The translations under genes were made by a program, and so were the position numbers. A DNA stretch of 64,000 nt, from the NCBI RefSeq assembly GCF_001949145.1, contig NW_019091579.1, positions 136,256-200,255 on the forward strand. Direction: 5' to 3'. This stretch comes from Acanthaster planci (Eukaryota > Echinodermata > Asteroidea > Valvatida > Acanthasteridae). Positions 13,501 through 22,640 of this stretch are shown here, one piece after another. The first letter of the stretch is position 1. Each line of letters begins with the position of its first letter. The notes under the pieces were generated by a model. That model did no database searches. It was not told where the DNA came from and worked only from the letters and a program-made list of their open reading frames with translations.

Positions 13501-16500
13501 TCTTGACAATCCTGGCTGGCTGGATCTGTTTTAAGGCAAATACAAGCAAGCCTATAAAAAATTTTGTTGTGGTAGTCTTATTTTTCTGGTAAGTATTGTT
13601 CTATTTCTATGACATAAATGAATGAAAAGCCACTCTAGATCAAATGGCTGCCAAAACAACTTTCTCCTTCAGCAATGGAAATGTAATAGAGCTGCTATTA
13701 TGTAAGGGATTTCAAAGCCAATTATCTGCAAAGCTAGGCAAGAGACCTTGTTGTGGGTCTCAGTCAGTTGTGTTATTCTAACCATGCAAAATACACTTTA
13801 AGATTCTATCAGATTTTCCAAAGCATGTGGAAGGGTAGGGGTTGAGGGCTGTATAAATTACTGGGTGTAGCTTGGAGTACCAGACACATAAAAACTGTAA
13901 CCAGGAAGCTGCTTGCTTCCAAAGCCGCTTGTCAACACCGTATGGCAAAATGACAAATCTGCCCAACAAATCGGATTTTGGGCAAGTACAGTTTTTGGGG
14001 TATTCGGCAATTTTCTGATGTCTCCCAAATGATTACCAAGTCAAAAAGAGCAAAAAGTGATGCATGTGTGCCAGCTCAGTTTTCCGTTATTACAAAGTGA
14101 TGCACCTAATAAATCTTGCTAACTTTAAAAATGCGTAATACAGAAGCTGCTGGATTGGCATAATGACAAAGTGACAAATTGGTTTTCTGTAATGTATTAC
14201 ATTTCATGAATGTGCACATGCTCTGTACAAACATATGCCATGTTCTAGACTTTCTGTTTTGACAAAGTGACATCCATATTTACTAATTGATATCTCGTAA
14301 TTAAACTTGATTGTGAAAATAGAAATTTTGTGGAGCTTTTCATGTAATGGGCTATTGCATCAGCTAAAACTTTTGAAACCTTTGAGGAAAAGCGAATGAA
14401 AATGCCCTTGAACTGTTCACCCTTCGCAATCTTTTCGAAACACAGTTTTGCAGCTGTGTGGGAAGACAAGTCAAGTTTTCAAAATGGTTCAACACGGCTT
14501 CCCTATTGCTAGTCAATGCAAGATGGACTCCAAGACCATCTTCGCTGTTCATTACCTACGACATGGCCGGCGTGGCAGTGCAGCAATGATTCCACGGCGG
14601 CTAGCACTGCCTCACGGCAGCCGTACTCCGGTACAGGCTCCCCCCGATCTGCCCACTCATAATAGAGCAAAGTCCTCTCAGGCGTCTGCTCCACGGCCTG
14701 AACTTGCTGAGCAGTGACTGACCAAAGTCTGGCAGCCTGGATTGCTGAATGGCCGGCCATCATGCTGAAAAATGATACCACGTGCACAGACTTTAATACT
14801 CAAACACAATAAAGGTACATGTACGGATAAGTGCCAATAAACCCTGGCTTTTATCACAGTGCATCCACCATGGGAAAATTATCATCTTAAAGGAATATAA
14901 TGACAAACCGTGTATATGGCAATTAAGCTGTCCATTCAAGGACTTGTCCTGATTGCTCGTCTGAAGGCTTTGTATAGGATGCTAAAGGGAATTGCCAGAG
15001 GTTACTGGCAAATATTATGTTATGTAATATGAGTAACCTACATGTTTCCATCCATTTTCTGCAGTTTATATCGAGTGCAAAGGACAGTTGGGATATATAC
15101 TTCCTCAAAAAGGCATTTAGTTTGCATCAGCAGTGATACACAGAAAGAGAAAACATGGAATTGCTCTCTGGATATTCCATTTTAGGCATTTCCCACTTAG
15201 CCCGCCTTGATTATGATAAAAAAAAAATTCAGCCAAGCTCCTATGAGCGGTTTGTACAAAGTTAAACGTTACGCCCACCCTTGGTCATAAGCCGAAGCTG
15301 TCAGAGCCAGGGACTGCAGGGTGAGCTTGTCTGCAATCCCGGGGTGAACCTTCCTAGAGGCCACCTCGGCAGCCTCCCGAAAGAACTTCCCAGCCGAGTC
15401 CGGTTGGTCAAAGCTCACCATCAGGCGGCCAATCTCAACCAGCACCATGGCTCGGTGACGAGCCCATAAAGTGCTCTGCTCTGTCTCAGAAATCAGGTCT
15501 AAAAAGAGAGAGAACATACTCAGTTGAGCGCAGCCCATTGCAGTACCTTAAGGCCAAACAAAAAAATAGTTGTGTTTCCGGTTACCCAAGCCAATCTAGA
15601 GATCACACGGCACATATCTATTTATTCGACAAATCAATAAAATATAAAAACTTATGGTGCCTTGCCCCAGCAAAACTGGTGGGCAAAACCTTGCTGTATG
15701 AGACACCAAGGTCGTGTTTGATGTCATGGTATGTATAATTCAGCCTTTAAACTGTTCAATAAGGACGGAGTCATTACCGGGTGGATATCGTTTGGCAATC
15801 TTTATAAAGGATTCCTGGGCTTTCGTGCATCTGCCCCTGGTCCACCATACATAGGCCATGGCGTGATCAAAACAATACTTCACCAGCTTGGGATATCTGT
15901 GACAGAAAACAGGGGGAAAAATTGATGAACGGAAAATTTTGCTGGATCTATGCCTCAATTTTGTTTCTCCTCATATGTTGATCTCTTCCAAGGGATTTCT
16001 CCAGCACAGTTGACTCAGATCCTGACAAGTTGAGTGCACATCTGAGCTGCTTTGGGGTCAACCAAGGTGTGTGTTTGGATCATGCACAATATATGCTCTT
16101 CCTGGTGCTGATTGAAAGACAAAAAATGTTCAAAGTGTCGACAAACTCATGTTCTTGTACACTACAGGTAAACATTCAGTCCTAAAATAAAAACAGAGAA
16201 ATGTCTGACATGACCATTTGCAAGTCTAATTTTTCAAATGGGATAATTCTAAGCGTCTGTATTCACTAATTTCCAAGCAATTTCATTTATCTTTTTGTGC
16301 TGCACACATGTATGTTTCCTTTTGTGTTTTTAAGGGCCCCCGTTATTGACAGGTTTTTGGGTTATCCCAAAATATACCAATTAGATCCACAATATGTATC
16401 TTGAGAATACATCAAGTACATCCAAAATATTTATTCTCGAAAAGGACAAATTGGTTAACACTTATCCTCACTTGGGAAAGAAATCTTGACTCCTATTGTA

Positions 16501-19500
16501 TGGACTCTAAGCCTCTCATGACAGTCATCAAAGTCACATAGCCAAAACAAAAATAGAACAGATTACATTAAACCACGTGTCATTTACGAGTTCGTTGCTG
16601 CTGAGTTCTCAGACCCCTCATCTGGAAAACCCCCTTCCAAAAACGTTTTTGCCCCCCCCCTGCCCCAAAAAATCCCGTTGATGCCCATTCTACAGACCTC
16701 TTTCTCAGACATCGCTTGACCTGTTGTACATGTATATCTGTATCCCAGCAGCCCTTATGTTCTGACTGGGAGGCCCCATCCCTTTTGCTGTCGACGCTCC
16801 AGTGTGGCAGTGCCAAGCTGATGTAGTGAGCCAGGGCTTTGGATAAACAATCACAAAAAAGTTAGCACTGAGTACATGAACGAGGTAAAACGCCGGTGAC
16901 AAAAATACATGTGTACTCCCAAACGAGTCAAGCTTCTTGATTGAAAAATTGGATTTTCCTTAATATTTGCTGCGATCACTCAGTGCAGTGTTAGTGGAGG
17001 TTGTTGACACTGTGGATGTAAAACAGAACACGCAAAAACAACAATCAGTCACAAAACAAAAAAGAAAAGAAACATCCTCTAAAAAAAAATCAATCCATAT
17101 GAATAGAAAACAGAAAATTTATTTGAATTCAGTATTAATGTCATTCATTTTCATCAAATACTGGCATGACCGAGAGCCATGATAAGTCAGAATTTTTTAA
17201 CGGTGACATCAGTCTGTGCCCCTTTCTCCTGGCTGAACAGTTTTGTGATGTGAAACTGCTTCATTTGACTTATGCCACGCAGTCAACTGCTTGCACCAGT
17301 ATGGGCAAGCCAGACACATGCATGTGCATGTAGAATGCCAACATGTTCATCTCGATGTGCACAAATGGGCCAACTATGGAGACATACGACCTGGTAAGGG
17401 TTGTGACTCACAAACGTGCAGTTTGGGGGTTCGAACCCAGCTGCTGGTTACCTGTCATTACCTTGGATAAGTCACTTTACGCCCATTTGCCCCTCTCCAC
17501 CCAGGAGTATGGATGGGTATGGAGGGGGACGGGGCCAGGGATGGTTTGTGTTGATTCACTATTTACACCAGAAACAATGGCATTGAAAATATACACTCCC
17601 AAAGGCAGTGTAACCATTTTTAAAGTGGGGGAGACCAGTTGTGAGACTACCAGGCATGAATAAGCTGATTTAACCCCAACCCCAGTATAACGCTTCCACC
17701 GCTAGTGTACATGCACGTACAATCCCCAGGGATGGTTTTAGGAATGTTTGTGACCCAGTGATTATAGGAGGCACCTTATGTTCCTTGGTTATTTTGAGCT
17801 ATTTAGTTGTGAGCTCAGGAGGTGAAGAGTATGATCCTGGATGCCTGGACACATACCTGCTATCTTCCAGTCTGTTGTGTCATACACCTGGCAGCTGGCA
17901 GGCAGAATCCACAGCTTCCTCTCAGGGTGTGGGCTCCACTCGTAATGCCAATGCTTCCTTCTCCAAAGAGATTTGGCGTCACGCCTCAAATGAGTGGACT
18001 TCACATAAAAAGGAAAGGAAGGACACTGTGTCATGTTTTACCTTTGCCTGACGCTATTTTTGAAAATATGTACAAAATCTTATTAAGCCTTGTGAGAGAT
18101 GAAGTTGTGAACTGTCAAGGGAATTATGATAATTTCATTAGTTTTTATCATAACCAAAAATGCATTTTCAGTTTGTGATGTGTTTCAAGTCTGTGTCATC
18201 TAACTGGCAAGTGCGACCTCCTTAACAAGGGGTCCTTCATGCAATAATCTACTCAGAATCGATGGTGAAAGTTATTTTTTTCATTTTAAGGTTATGGTTG
18301 CAGTAACTTTGGAAATTTTCCAGACGGTCTCTTTCCACTTTTTTTTGTTTTATGGGGGGAGGGGGAAGATGTAGAAAATGGATTTTTTGTTTTAGTGCAC
18401 ATCGGAAGAGAGGGCTGAATCAAGAGCACACCCTCGTTGGGCGGTAATGAGGAAGACCATGGCCCTCCCAACCAGAACAAAGTGCCCTCCCAAAAAATCC
18501 TGCTTGAAAAGTAATGAAAGAAGTGAATTATTTGGCCTATTTGATTTACCTTTCTTCCAGAAGCATATGAGAAGCCCCACCCCTCAGAAAGGTCGCAAAA
18601 ACTTACAGGATAAAATTCCAAATTTTTTGGGTTTTCCCCCCCCCAAAAAAAATGTTTGGCCCCCCCCCGCCAAAAAAAGTCAGTCCAGGATCTGCCCTTG
18701 TTGCAAGTGCTTACGATCTCACCTTCACACCGTGAGGTCCCAATGCCTCAACAAGGTTCCACTTGATCTGCTTCTCAAGGATTGCCAGGTTTCTGCCAAG
18801 CCAGCGCAACTGTAAAGCAGCGAGCCTGGCCTTGCCACGATGCTGGGATAGGGCCGGCTTCAGTCCTGGGGGCAACGGAGTGGTCGTGGAGAAACCCTTT
18901 TCCATGCACAGCTCCATCAAAGTAGGGACCCACTGTTGCCTGTTTTCAATTTCCACTGTGCCTATCAAGAGTGAAGTAACAACAGTAATAAATAAAACAA
19001 AATTACAAATAACCCCATTGCTAAGCTAAATGCAAATGGCTCCAACAACCAAGGCAAAATGTGCAGAGTAGCTTGGCTGTATTTAACCTTCAATTACTAA
19101 TTAAGACTAACTGTTAGTAAGAAAGCAGCATGGAACCTAATGGCAAAGAGCACAAGAGAAGTGCATTCCAGTAGAAATGCACACCTGTGTAACTACAGGA
19201 TGGTCAAGGCCTGTGCTGCTTTTGGCAGAAAAAGGCCTTGTGGGTGTGATCTGTTGATCTTCATAATCGCTCCATTGCTCTGCATGATTGGTGATATCAT
19301 ATATCTCCAACTTTACTTCCCTTGTTTGAAAACAATTTTTGACAACCGTGAATAGATAGAAAATGAGATTGGCCGATGGTGGAACTACGGTCTCAAAAAA
19401 TTGTACAATGTATGATCAACCTTTTGTACAAAGACTGAACGATAGCACAGATTGACTGATTACATCTACCATTACAACACAAATACATACACACCCACAC

Positions 19501-20544
19501 TTACCTTGCATACCTAGTGTGGTCATTCTTTTCTTTTCTGCAGTTAAGAAAACTCAGTGAAAATACTTGTTTTTCTTGAACTAGGAACACGATTTTCAGC
19601 TGGCTTTTTGTACCAGATTTCCTTGACTATTCCTCTTCCTTTAACAACAGAGGACTCCTACCGCAAAATGCCTCTTAACTTCTTTTTCAAAGAAGGGGAA
19701 ACATCCTGTGGACATGTGTAAGTCCACAGAACATCTTCCATTCCTGCATCGTGTGGACATCTTTTGTTCACAAGTCCACACTAGGTATGTAAGGTTAGCG
19801 CGCACATGTGTACTAATATTCAGACAATTTATAAACACAAGTCAATAGAAATTCAAAGGACTTCTAAGGGGAACAGTTCTAAAACAACTACTGCGACTCA
19901 ACCAATGTAATATACTGTAAATGAATAATTGGACGTGAAGGATTGTGAGTGAGCATACATGTAACTGTGCACACCACTTGAGGAACAAACCTGAATGCAA
20001 ACTTGTAAAGAGAACAAAATCTGAACATCACTGAGATATGCCTATCACCTTCACAGGACAGATGCAAGTCATCATCTTCAATGAAGGGTGCAAAAAAGTC
20101 CCTCTTCTGCTGTCGTAATCTTTGCCGCTGTAACTGCGTCCTCCTTCTATGGTTTGAAACAGTTGACTGGGGGAGAGGTGCCATTTGCACTGCATCACTG
20201 TCGTCATCACTGCTGACACTCTCTTCAGTTGTTGCATCGTCACTGACAGCCTCGTCTTCCCCATCCTCCTCCAGGACTCTCCTCTCAACTCTGTCTTCCA
20301 AATCATGATCTTCTTCCTTGATTGTTGACGCGATGTCCAAGCCCTCTGCAGAACGTGCCACATTGTCTGCCGAGATGCCCAACGAGTGACCCCTGTCATC
20401 TTGCTCCACAGAGCAAGAGGGCAGGAAGTCACCACCAGTCTCAGCCGATAGGGCCAAGGAGATGGACCGTTGGAACTGTCCCTTGCTCTGTATGGCAGCC
20501 AGCTGGCTTGCTGGGATGTCACTGGATTCTACATCCTCATTCAT
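1114..20544 (-). CDS. Copy A of a large duplicated gene, 20 coding exons, family not recognised
   Basis: Seen: 20 exons, each with an AG acceptor and GT donor and compatible phase: 20544-20049, 18955-18723, 17998-17857, 16836-16698, 15896-15778, 15498-15279, 14764-14556, 13525-13339, 13068-12847, 12286-12149, 11216-11158, 10508-10210, 10095-9991, 8848-8627, 8136-7925, 7503-7279, 6321-6089, 3866-3746, 3183-3080, 1382-1114. Joined length is 3,954 nt, or 1,317 residues plus TAG. Exons were found by matching to copy B on the other strand, and conservation of both coding sequence and splice sites supports them. The ATG at 20544 is chosen because both copies have an AG two bases before it, so an untranslated first exon probably lies further upstream. 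No signal peptide or transmembrane stretch is obvious at the N-terminus. Inference: an intracellular protein with a helical repeat middle and a beta-rich C-terminal part. No known family was recognised, so no function is given. The first exon could be incomplete. Confidence 0.8.
2246..2531. repeat. 23-bp palindromic minisatellite, about 12 units
   Basis: CCAAGA recurs every 23 bases from 2251 to 2527. Each unit contains two small inverted repeats: TGGTC-CAA-GACCA, and CCACG-C-CGTGG or its variant CCACGCTGTGG. The first three units have CGCCGTGG and most later ones CGCTGTGG, which shows unit turnover in blocks. Because 23 is not a multiple of three, open frames run through it in several frames; none is a gene. 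The array lies in intron 19 of copy A. Confidence 0.95.
2555..2745 (+). repeat. tRNA-like SINE fragments
   Basis: Two T-arm-like blocks, GGTGGGATTTGGACCCAC at about 2560 and CATGGGTTCAGGTCCAACCCC at about 2703-2723, resemble the B box of tRNA-derived SINEs. A similar block, GGTGGGATAGGAACCCAC, occurs at about 38142. No intact A box plus body was seen, so these are old fragments. Confidence 0.4.
3245..3465. repeat. MITE-like element with G-rich interior
   Basis: Starts near CCAGTGGCATAGCTAGGATG and ends near CCATGGCTGCACTACTGCCACC, which are roughly inverted to each other. The interior has several runs of G (seven to nine bases) and GGGGCACC-type motifs. This fits a short non-autonomous DNA element in intron 18 of copy A. 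Family not assigned. Confidence 0.4.
4153..5810 (-). mobile_element. Decayed Penelope-like retroelement fragment, interrupted by a gap
   Basis: The minus-strand frame 4503-4153 contains LLGMNFALVPHFQEII, KRKPAKPNLSRQDRSAI and IHILRADKENTMIVMNKAEY. From established knowledge of Penelope-like elements, the region before the reverse transcriptase has NFAPTP, a KPPKSNL-like motif and an ADKG-type motif followed by VVMDKxxY, which these resemble. The frame then shifts: QKDPTPLLKRKL, a typical continuation, is in another frame. The reverse transcriptase core and GIY-YIG endonuclease are absent. Frames further upstream (LDKQISSTQEQLQSSI and so on) may be the element's 5' part. It sits in intron 17 of copy A and has no counterpart in copy B. 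Confidence 0.55.
4753..5551. other. Assembly gap (799 N) flanked by a direct repeat
   Basis: The 79 bases before the gap (4674-4752) recur after it (5552-5631) with two differences. The gap may therefore hide a tandem duplication, or the two edges may be the same piece of DNA assembled twice. Confidence 0.9.
6485..6630. mobile_element. MITE-like foldback element
   Basis: GTCCTGTTCGTTTCACATGG at the left faces CAGATCTGTATGAAACGAAA and AAGGCCC at the right. The arms GTTCGTTTCA and TGAAACGAAA are inverted repeats, with further GATCTGG/CCAGATC pairing inside. Total length is about 145 bp with no coding capacity. This fits a non-autonomous DNA transposon; the superfamily cannot be told. It lies in intron 16 of copy A. 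Confidence 0.5.
7925..8848 (-). CDS. Copy A exons 14-15, fast-diverging segment
   Basis: Exons 8848-8627 and 8136-7925. The first half of exon 14 differs at most positions from copy B, but its end (ILKKVLYVGKATVVLLL) is almost identical. The VVLLL stretch is too short to call a membrane segment. Exon 15 begins FIDCTSAESFSQP and carries the conserved SDCSCWSAPNP, with three cysteines in the region, followed by ASLLFAF. It is three nucleotides shorter than in copy B. Confidence 0.7.
9600..9840 (+). repeat. SINE-like repeat body
   Basis: Contains GTGACCTTGGGGAGGTCATTT, CCTCTCTCCTGCCAGCGGCA, AAATGGGTAC and later CCCCAGGGAGCTGAGATGGT. The same order of blocks is seen at 17440-17780, so this is a copy of one dispersed family, possibly tRNA-derived, lacking the tRNA-like head. 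Confidence 0.4.
9991..12286 (-). CDS. Copy A exons 10-13
   Basis: Exons 12286-12149, 11216-11158, 10508-10210 and 10095-9991. Exon 10 encodes LHVTPKGHLTGAMMQNLPP, identical in copy B. Exon 11 is only 59 nt and contains CCNDELHRWDNY. Exon 12 (299 nt in both copies) contains SNIIYSDPKTST and VYQRAGLARVKVNIVDLVL, with alternating hydrophobics suggesting beta strands. Exon 13 is 105 nt in both copies and contains AINSSYDARLMKEADNFLD. No catalytic motif was seen. Confidence 0.75.
12847..14764 (-). CDS. Copy A exons 7-9, helical region with a 24-bp in-frame duplication
   Basis: Exons 14764-14556, 13525-13339 and 13068-12847. Exon 7 begins MMAGHSAIQAARLWS and contains EAVLAAVESLLHCHAGH. Exon 8 contains NRVWLTGA and FVGLYLSFVHAMLNEA, which read as helical hairpins. 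Exon 9 contains RPHPWWLFGEWIAARKAAL and a conserved VWRRGLQQP. It is 24 nt longer than in copy B because TCTGGAGAGGAGAG and its neighbour TCTGGAGGGGGGAG form an imperfect tandem repeat near its start, adding eight residues without changing frame. Confidence 0.75.
13178..13310 (+). repeat. tRNA-like SINE fragment
   Basis: TGGTTAGGTTGG is followed by an AAGGTTCAAATCCTGGC block that fits a tRNA B box, then AACCTTGGCCAAG and AAGTGACTTGCCCAAG. Lies in intron 8 of copy A. Confidence 0.4.
15279..18955 (-). CDS. Copy A exons 2-6, helical region
   Basis: Exons 18955-18723, 17998-17857, 16836-16698, 15896-15778 and 15498-15279. The peptide is rich in helix formers. The exon 6 part (LWARHRAMVLVEIGRL, then SAGKFFREAAEVASRK) has the spacing of small and large residues seen in TPR-type helical hairpins. 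Exon 5 holds FDHAMAYVWWTRGRCTKAQ, again TPR-like. This is inference from pattern, since no profile could be run. This block is the best conserved between the two copies, and the intron between exons 5 and 6 is also conserved. Confidence 0.75.
17385..17780 (+). repeat. tRNA-derived SINE, head and body
   Basis: The head has GGGGGTTCGAACCCAGCTG, a good tRNA B box. The body has CCTTGGATAAGTCACTTTACG, CCTCTCCACCCAGGAGTATG and GATGGGTATGGAGGG, then about 200 bp later CCCCAGGGATGGTTTTAGGA and GTGACCCAGTGATTATAGG. This layout, with a 'ccttgg-aagtcactt' box and a 'ccacccagg-gtat-atgggta' box, is common in SINEs of marine invertebrates. It ends shortly before exon 3 of copy A. Confidence 0.55.
20049..20544 (-). 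CDS. Copy A exon 1, acidic N-terminal region
   Basis: First coding exon, about 165 residues, ending in phase 1 at donor AAG/GTGATA. It begins MNEDVESSDIPASQLAAIQ. The second half is highly acidic, with runs such as EEDGEDEAVSDD and SSDDDSD, followed by a basic patch of R, Q and K and then DFFAPFIEDDD. This looks like a disordered regulatory segment rather than a folded domain. Copy B has the same exon plus a 9-bp in-frame addition (GKT inserted near residue 40). Confidence 0.8.
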
Positions 20545-20559
20545 CACTTCACAAGACAT

Positions 20560-22132
20560 TCAAAATGTGAAATTATTGACAGATATAGGCCTATAAACAT
20601 TTAAGAACACAGTTACAAGAAAAAAGGAATCAGTACATTCTTGAAGTTTTGCTAAATGAATGTTGGCGGCAATCAGCATGACATCACCCATTTACTCTGT
20701 GTGATCCCGTATGAAATCTCAATTGGGATGAGTCCCACAAACGGACATCACTATTTTTTTTTTTGTAGAGTGGCAAGTGCTGGTATATCAGCCATTAGAC
20801 AGAAAGTTAGAAAAGTTATAACATTTCCTAATTTAAGGAACCAGATTTAGCAGGGGAAATATCAAATTCAGACTACCTGTCTCATGCGTGATGTCTGTGT
20901 ATGAAAAATTTTCCAAAACGACAAACTTTACATTCCTTCTTTGAAACAATCTTTAACAACCTTAAATTAAAAGAAGAGGTGCTTGGCTGATGTCAAAAAA
21001 TCATGCCATAAGATCGAGCAAACACGCCTACATGTGTCATCTCTTCCTACCTACATGGCATGACAGTAACATATTCAACAAGCAAATTTGGAAAGACTTG
21101 CATATCTGGCACCGCCGTACTTTTCAGGAAGTATCCGGCACCCATCTTATAGCCTACCTTGTCAGACTGACTTGTGGTATGGGCTGTGACAGAAATAAAG
21201 ATTAGGCCTTGGCTTAATTACGTGTAGATGGTGCTGCATTTTTTGTACTACGGTACTCGTGATAAAGACCCCTGGTGGGCCATGCCTAGCACCTGCCGGT
21301 GACCGTACCATACCGCGCACCCGTCGCGTTCGTCGGTGATCGCTGTAGTAAATGTAGCACGCCCCCAACCAAAAGAGTTGTTGCACAGGCAACGCGAAAC
21401 CATGGATCGCTTGCCTAGGTACTAGGTACTGTTACTATTACTAAAGCTAGGCCTACTTTGCTAACGCTTTTCGATAACACAACACCCCGCTCCCCGAACT
21501 TCCGAACCGAAGGTTCCCGACGTTGAGGTAGGTCTAGGCCTACATGTACATGCACATTTAGGGCATTTAGGCACATTAGGGCTACCTGCGCTACACGTGC
21601 ACATCTAGTTTCCTCGGCATTTAACCCAGACAGATGGACCTTGCCGAGTATAGCCTAATTGTAGAATTTGACATCTAGGCCTACTTTACCAAGAAGGCAT
21701 GTATGAAAATTGATTGCACAAATGTAGCTTTGATATGAGGGTACGATCTGACAATCCAACAGCCAAAATGTGTTATGAGAGTTTGTACACGGCTACCTGT
21801 AAACCTTGTTCTGGAAGTACAGTAGGTTGGATGGATTGATTGTGGCCAATGTACATGTAGGCCTATAGTTGTTGCTGCACTACTGGAACTTATAAGTTTT
21901 TGAGAAAGTTAACAAAACGCAGTGTTGCGCACAGTACCCACGGTACCTGGACACTAGTTGTAAGCCTACAGTGTCTGATGTCTGGATGTATCATTAAAGT
22001 AGCATATAATGGCCTCTTAATGGAGTGACAAACATTGTACCGAGTTCTGGGAGATGCTGTCGATATAGGCACTTACATACAGGTATGCACCACATCTGTA
22101 CTTTCATGTGATCCTGCTTGTCTCGTGCAGCT
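20560..22132. promoter_or_regulatory. Spacer between head-to-head copies, possible bidirectional promoter
   Basis: About 1.57 kb separates the start codons of the two divergent copies. Around 21280-21530 the sequence is richer in CG dinucleotides than its surroundings (for example CCGCGCACCCGTCGCG and GAACTTCCGAACCGAAGG). Both copies show an AG acceptor two bases before the start codon, so each probably has an untranslated first exon within this spacer. No TATA box was identified with confidence. The promoter call is inference from arrangement and composition. Confidence 0.35.
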
Positions 22133-22640
22133 ATGGATGAGGATGTAGAATCCAGTGACATCCCAGCAAGCCAGCTGGCTGCCATACAGAGCAAGGGACA
22201 GTTCCAACGGTCCATCTCCTTGGCCCTATCGGCTGAGACTGGCAAGACTGGTGGTGATTCCGTGCCCTCTTGCTCTGTGGAGCAAGATGACAGGGGTCAC
22301 TCATTGGGCGTCTCGGCAGACAATGTGGCACGTTCTGCAGAGGGCTTGGACATCAGGTCAACAATCAAGGAAGAAGATCACGATTTGGAAGACAGAGTTG
22401 AGAGGAGAGTCCTGGAGGAGGATGGGGAAGACGAGGCTGTCAGTGACGATGCAACAACTGAAGAGAGTGTCAGCAGCGATGACGACAGTGATGCAGTGCA
22501 AATGGCACCTCTCCCCCGGTCAACCACTTCAAACCGTAGAGGCAAGACCAGGTTACAGAGGCAAAGATTGCGACAGTTCCGGCGGGATTTTTTTGCGCCG
22601 TTTATGGAAGATGATGACTTCGAGGATTTGTCCTGTCGAG
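22133..22640 (+). CDS. Copy B exon 1, acidic N-terminal region
   Basis: Counterpart of copy A exon 1, ending at donor CGAG/GTAAAG in phase 1. It begins MDEDVESSDIPASQLAAIQ and keeps the acidic runs and the DFFAPFMEDDD end. Relative to copy A it has nine extra bases giving GKT after AET, from a small repeat of ACTGG. Near-identity over most of the exon suggests either a recent duplication or later sequence exchange. Confidence 0.8.

Noticed and set aside
16967-17182. Lysine-rich 71-residue frame
   Set aside because: Low-complexity A-rich sequence in an intron of copy A, with no counterpart in copy B.
17400-17450. Possible tRNA gene from GGTTCGAACCC
   Set aside because: Only the B box fits; no full cloverleaf was found and the downstream body is that of a SINE.
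22118-22132. Earlier in-frame start for copy B
   Set aside because: The codon at 22118 is TTG, and an AG acceptor lies just before the ATG at 22133, so the upstream bases are probably intron.
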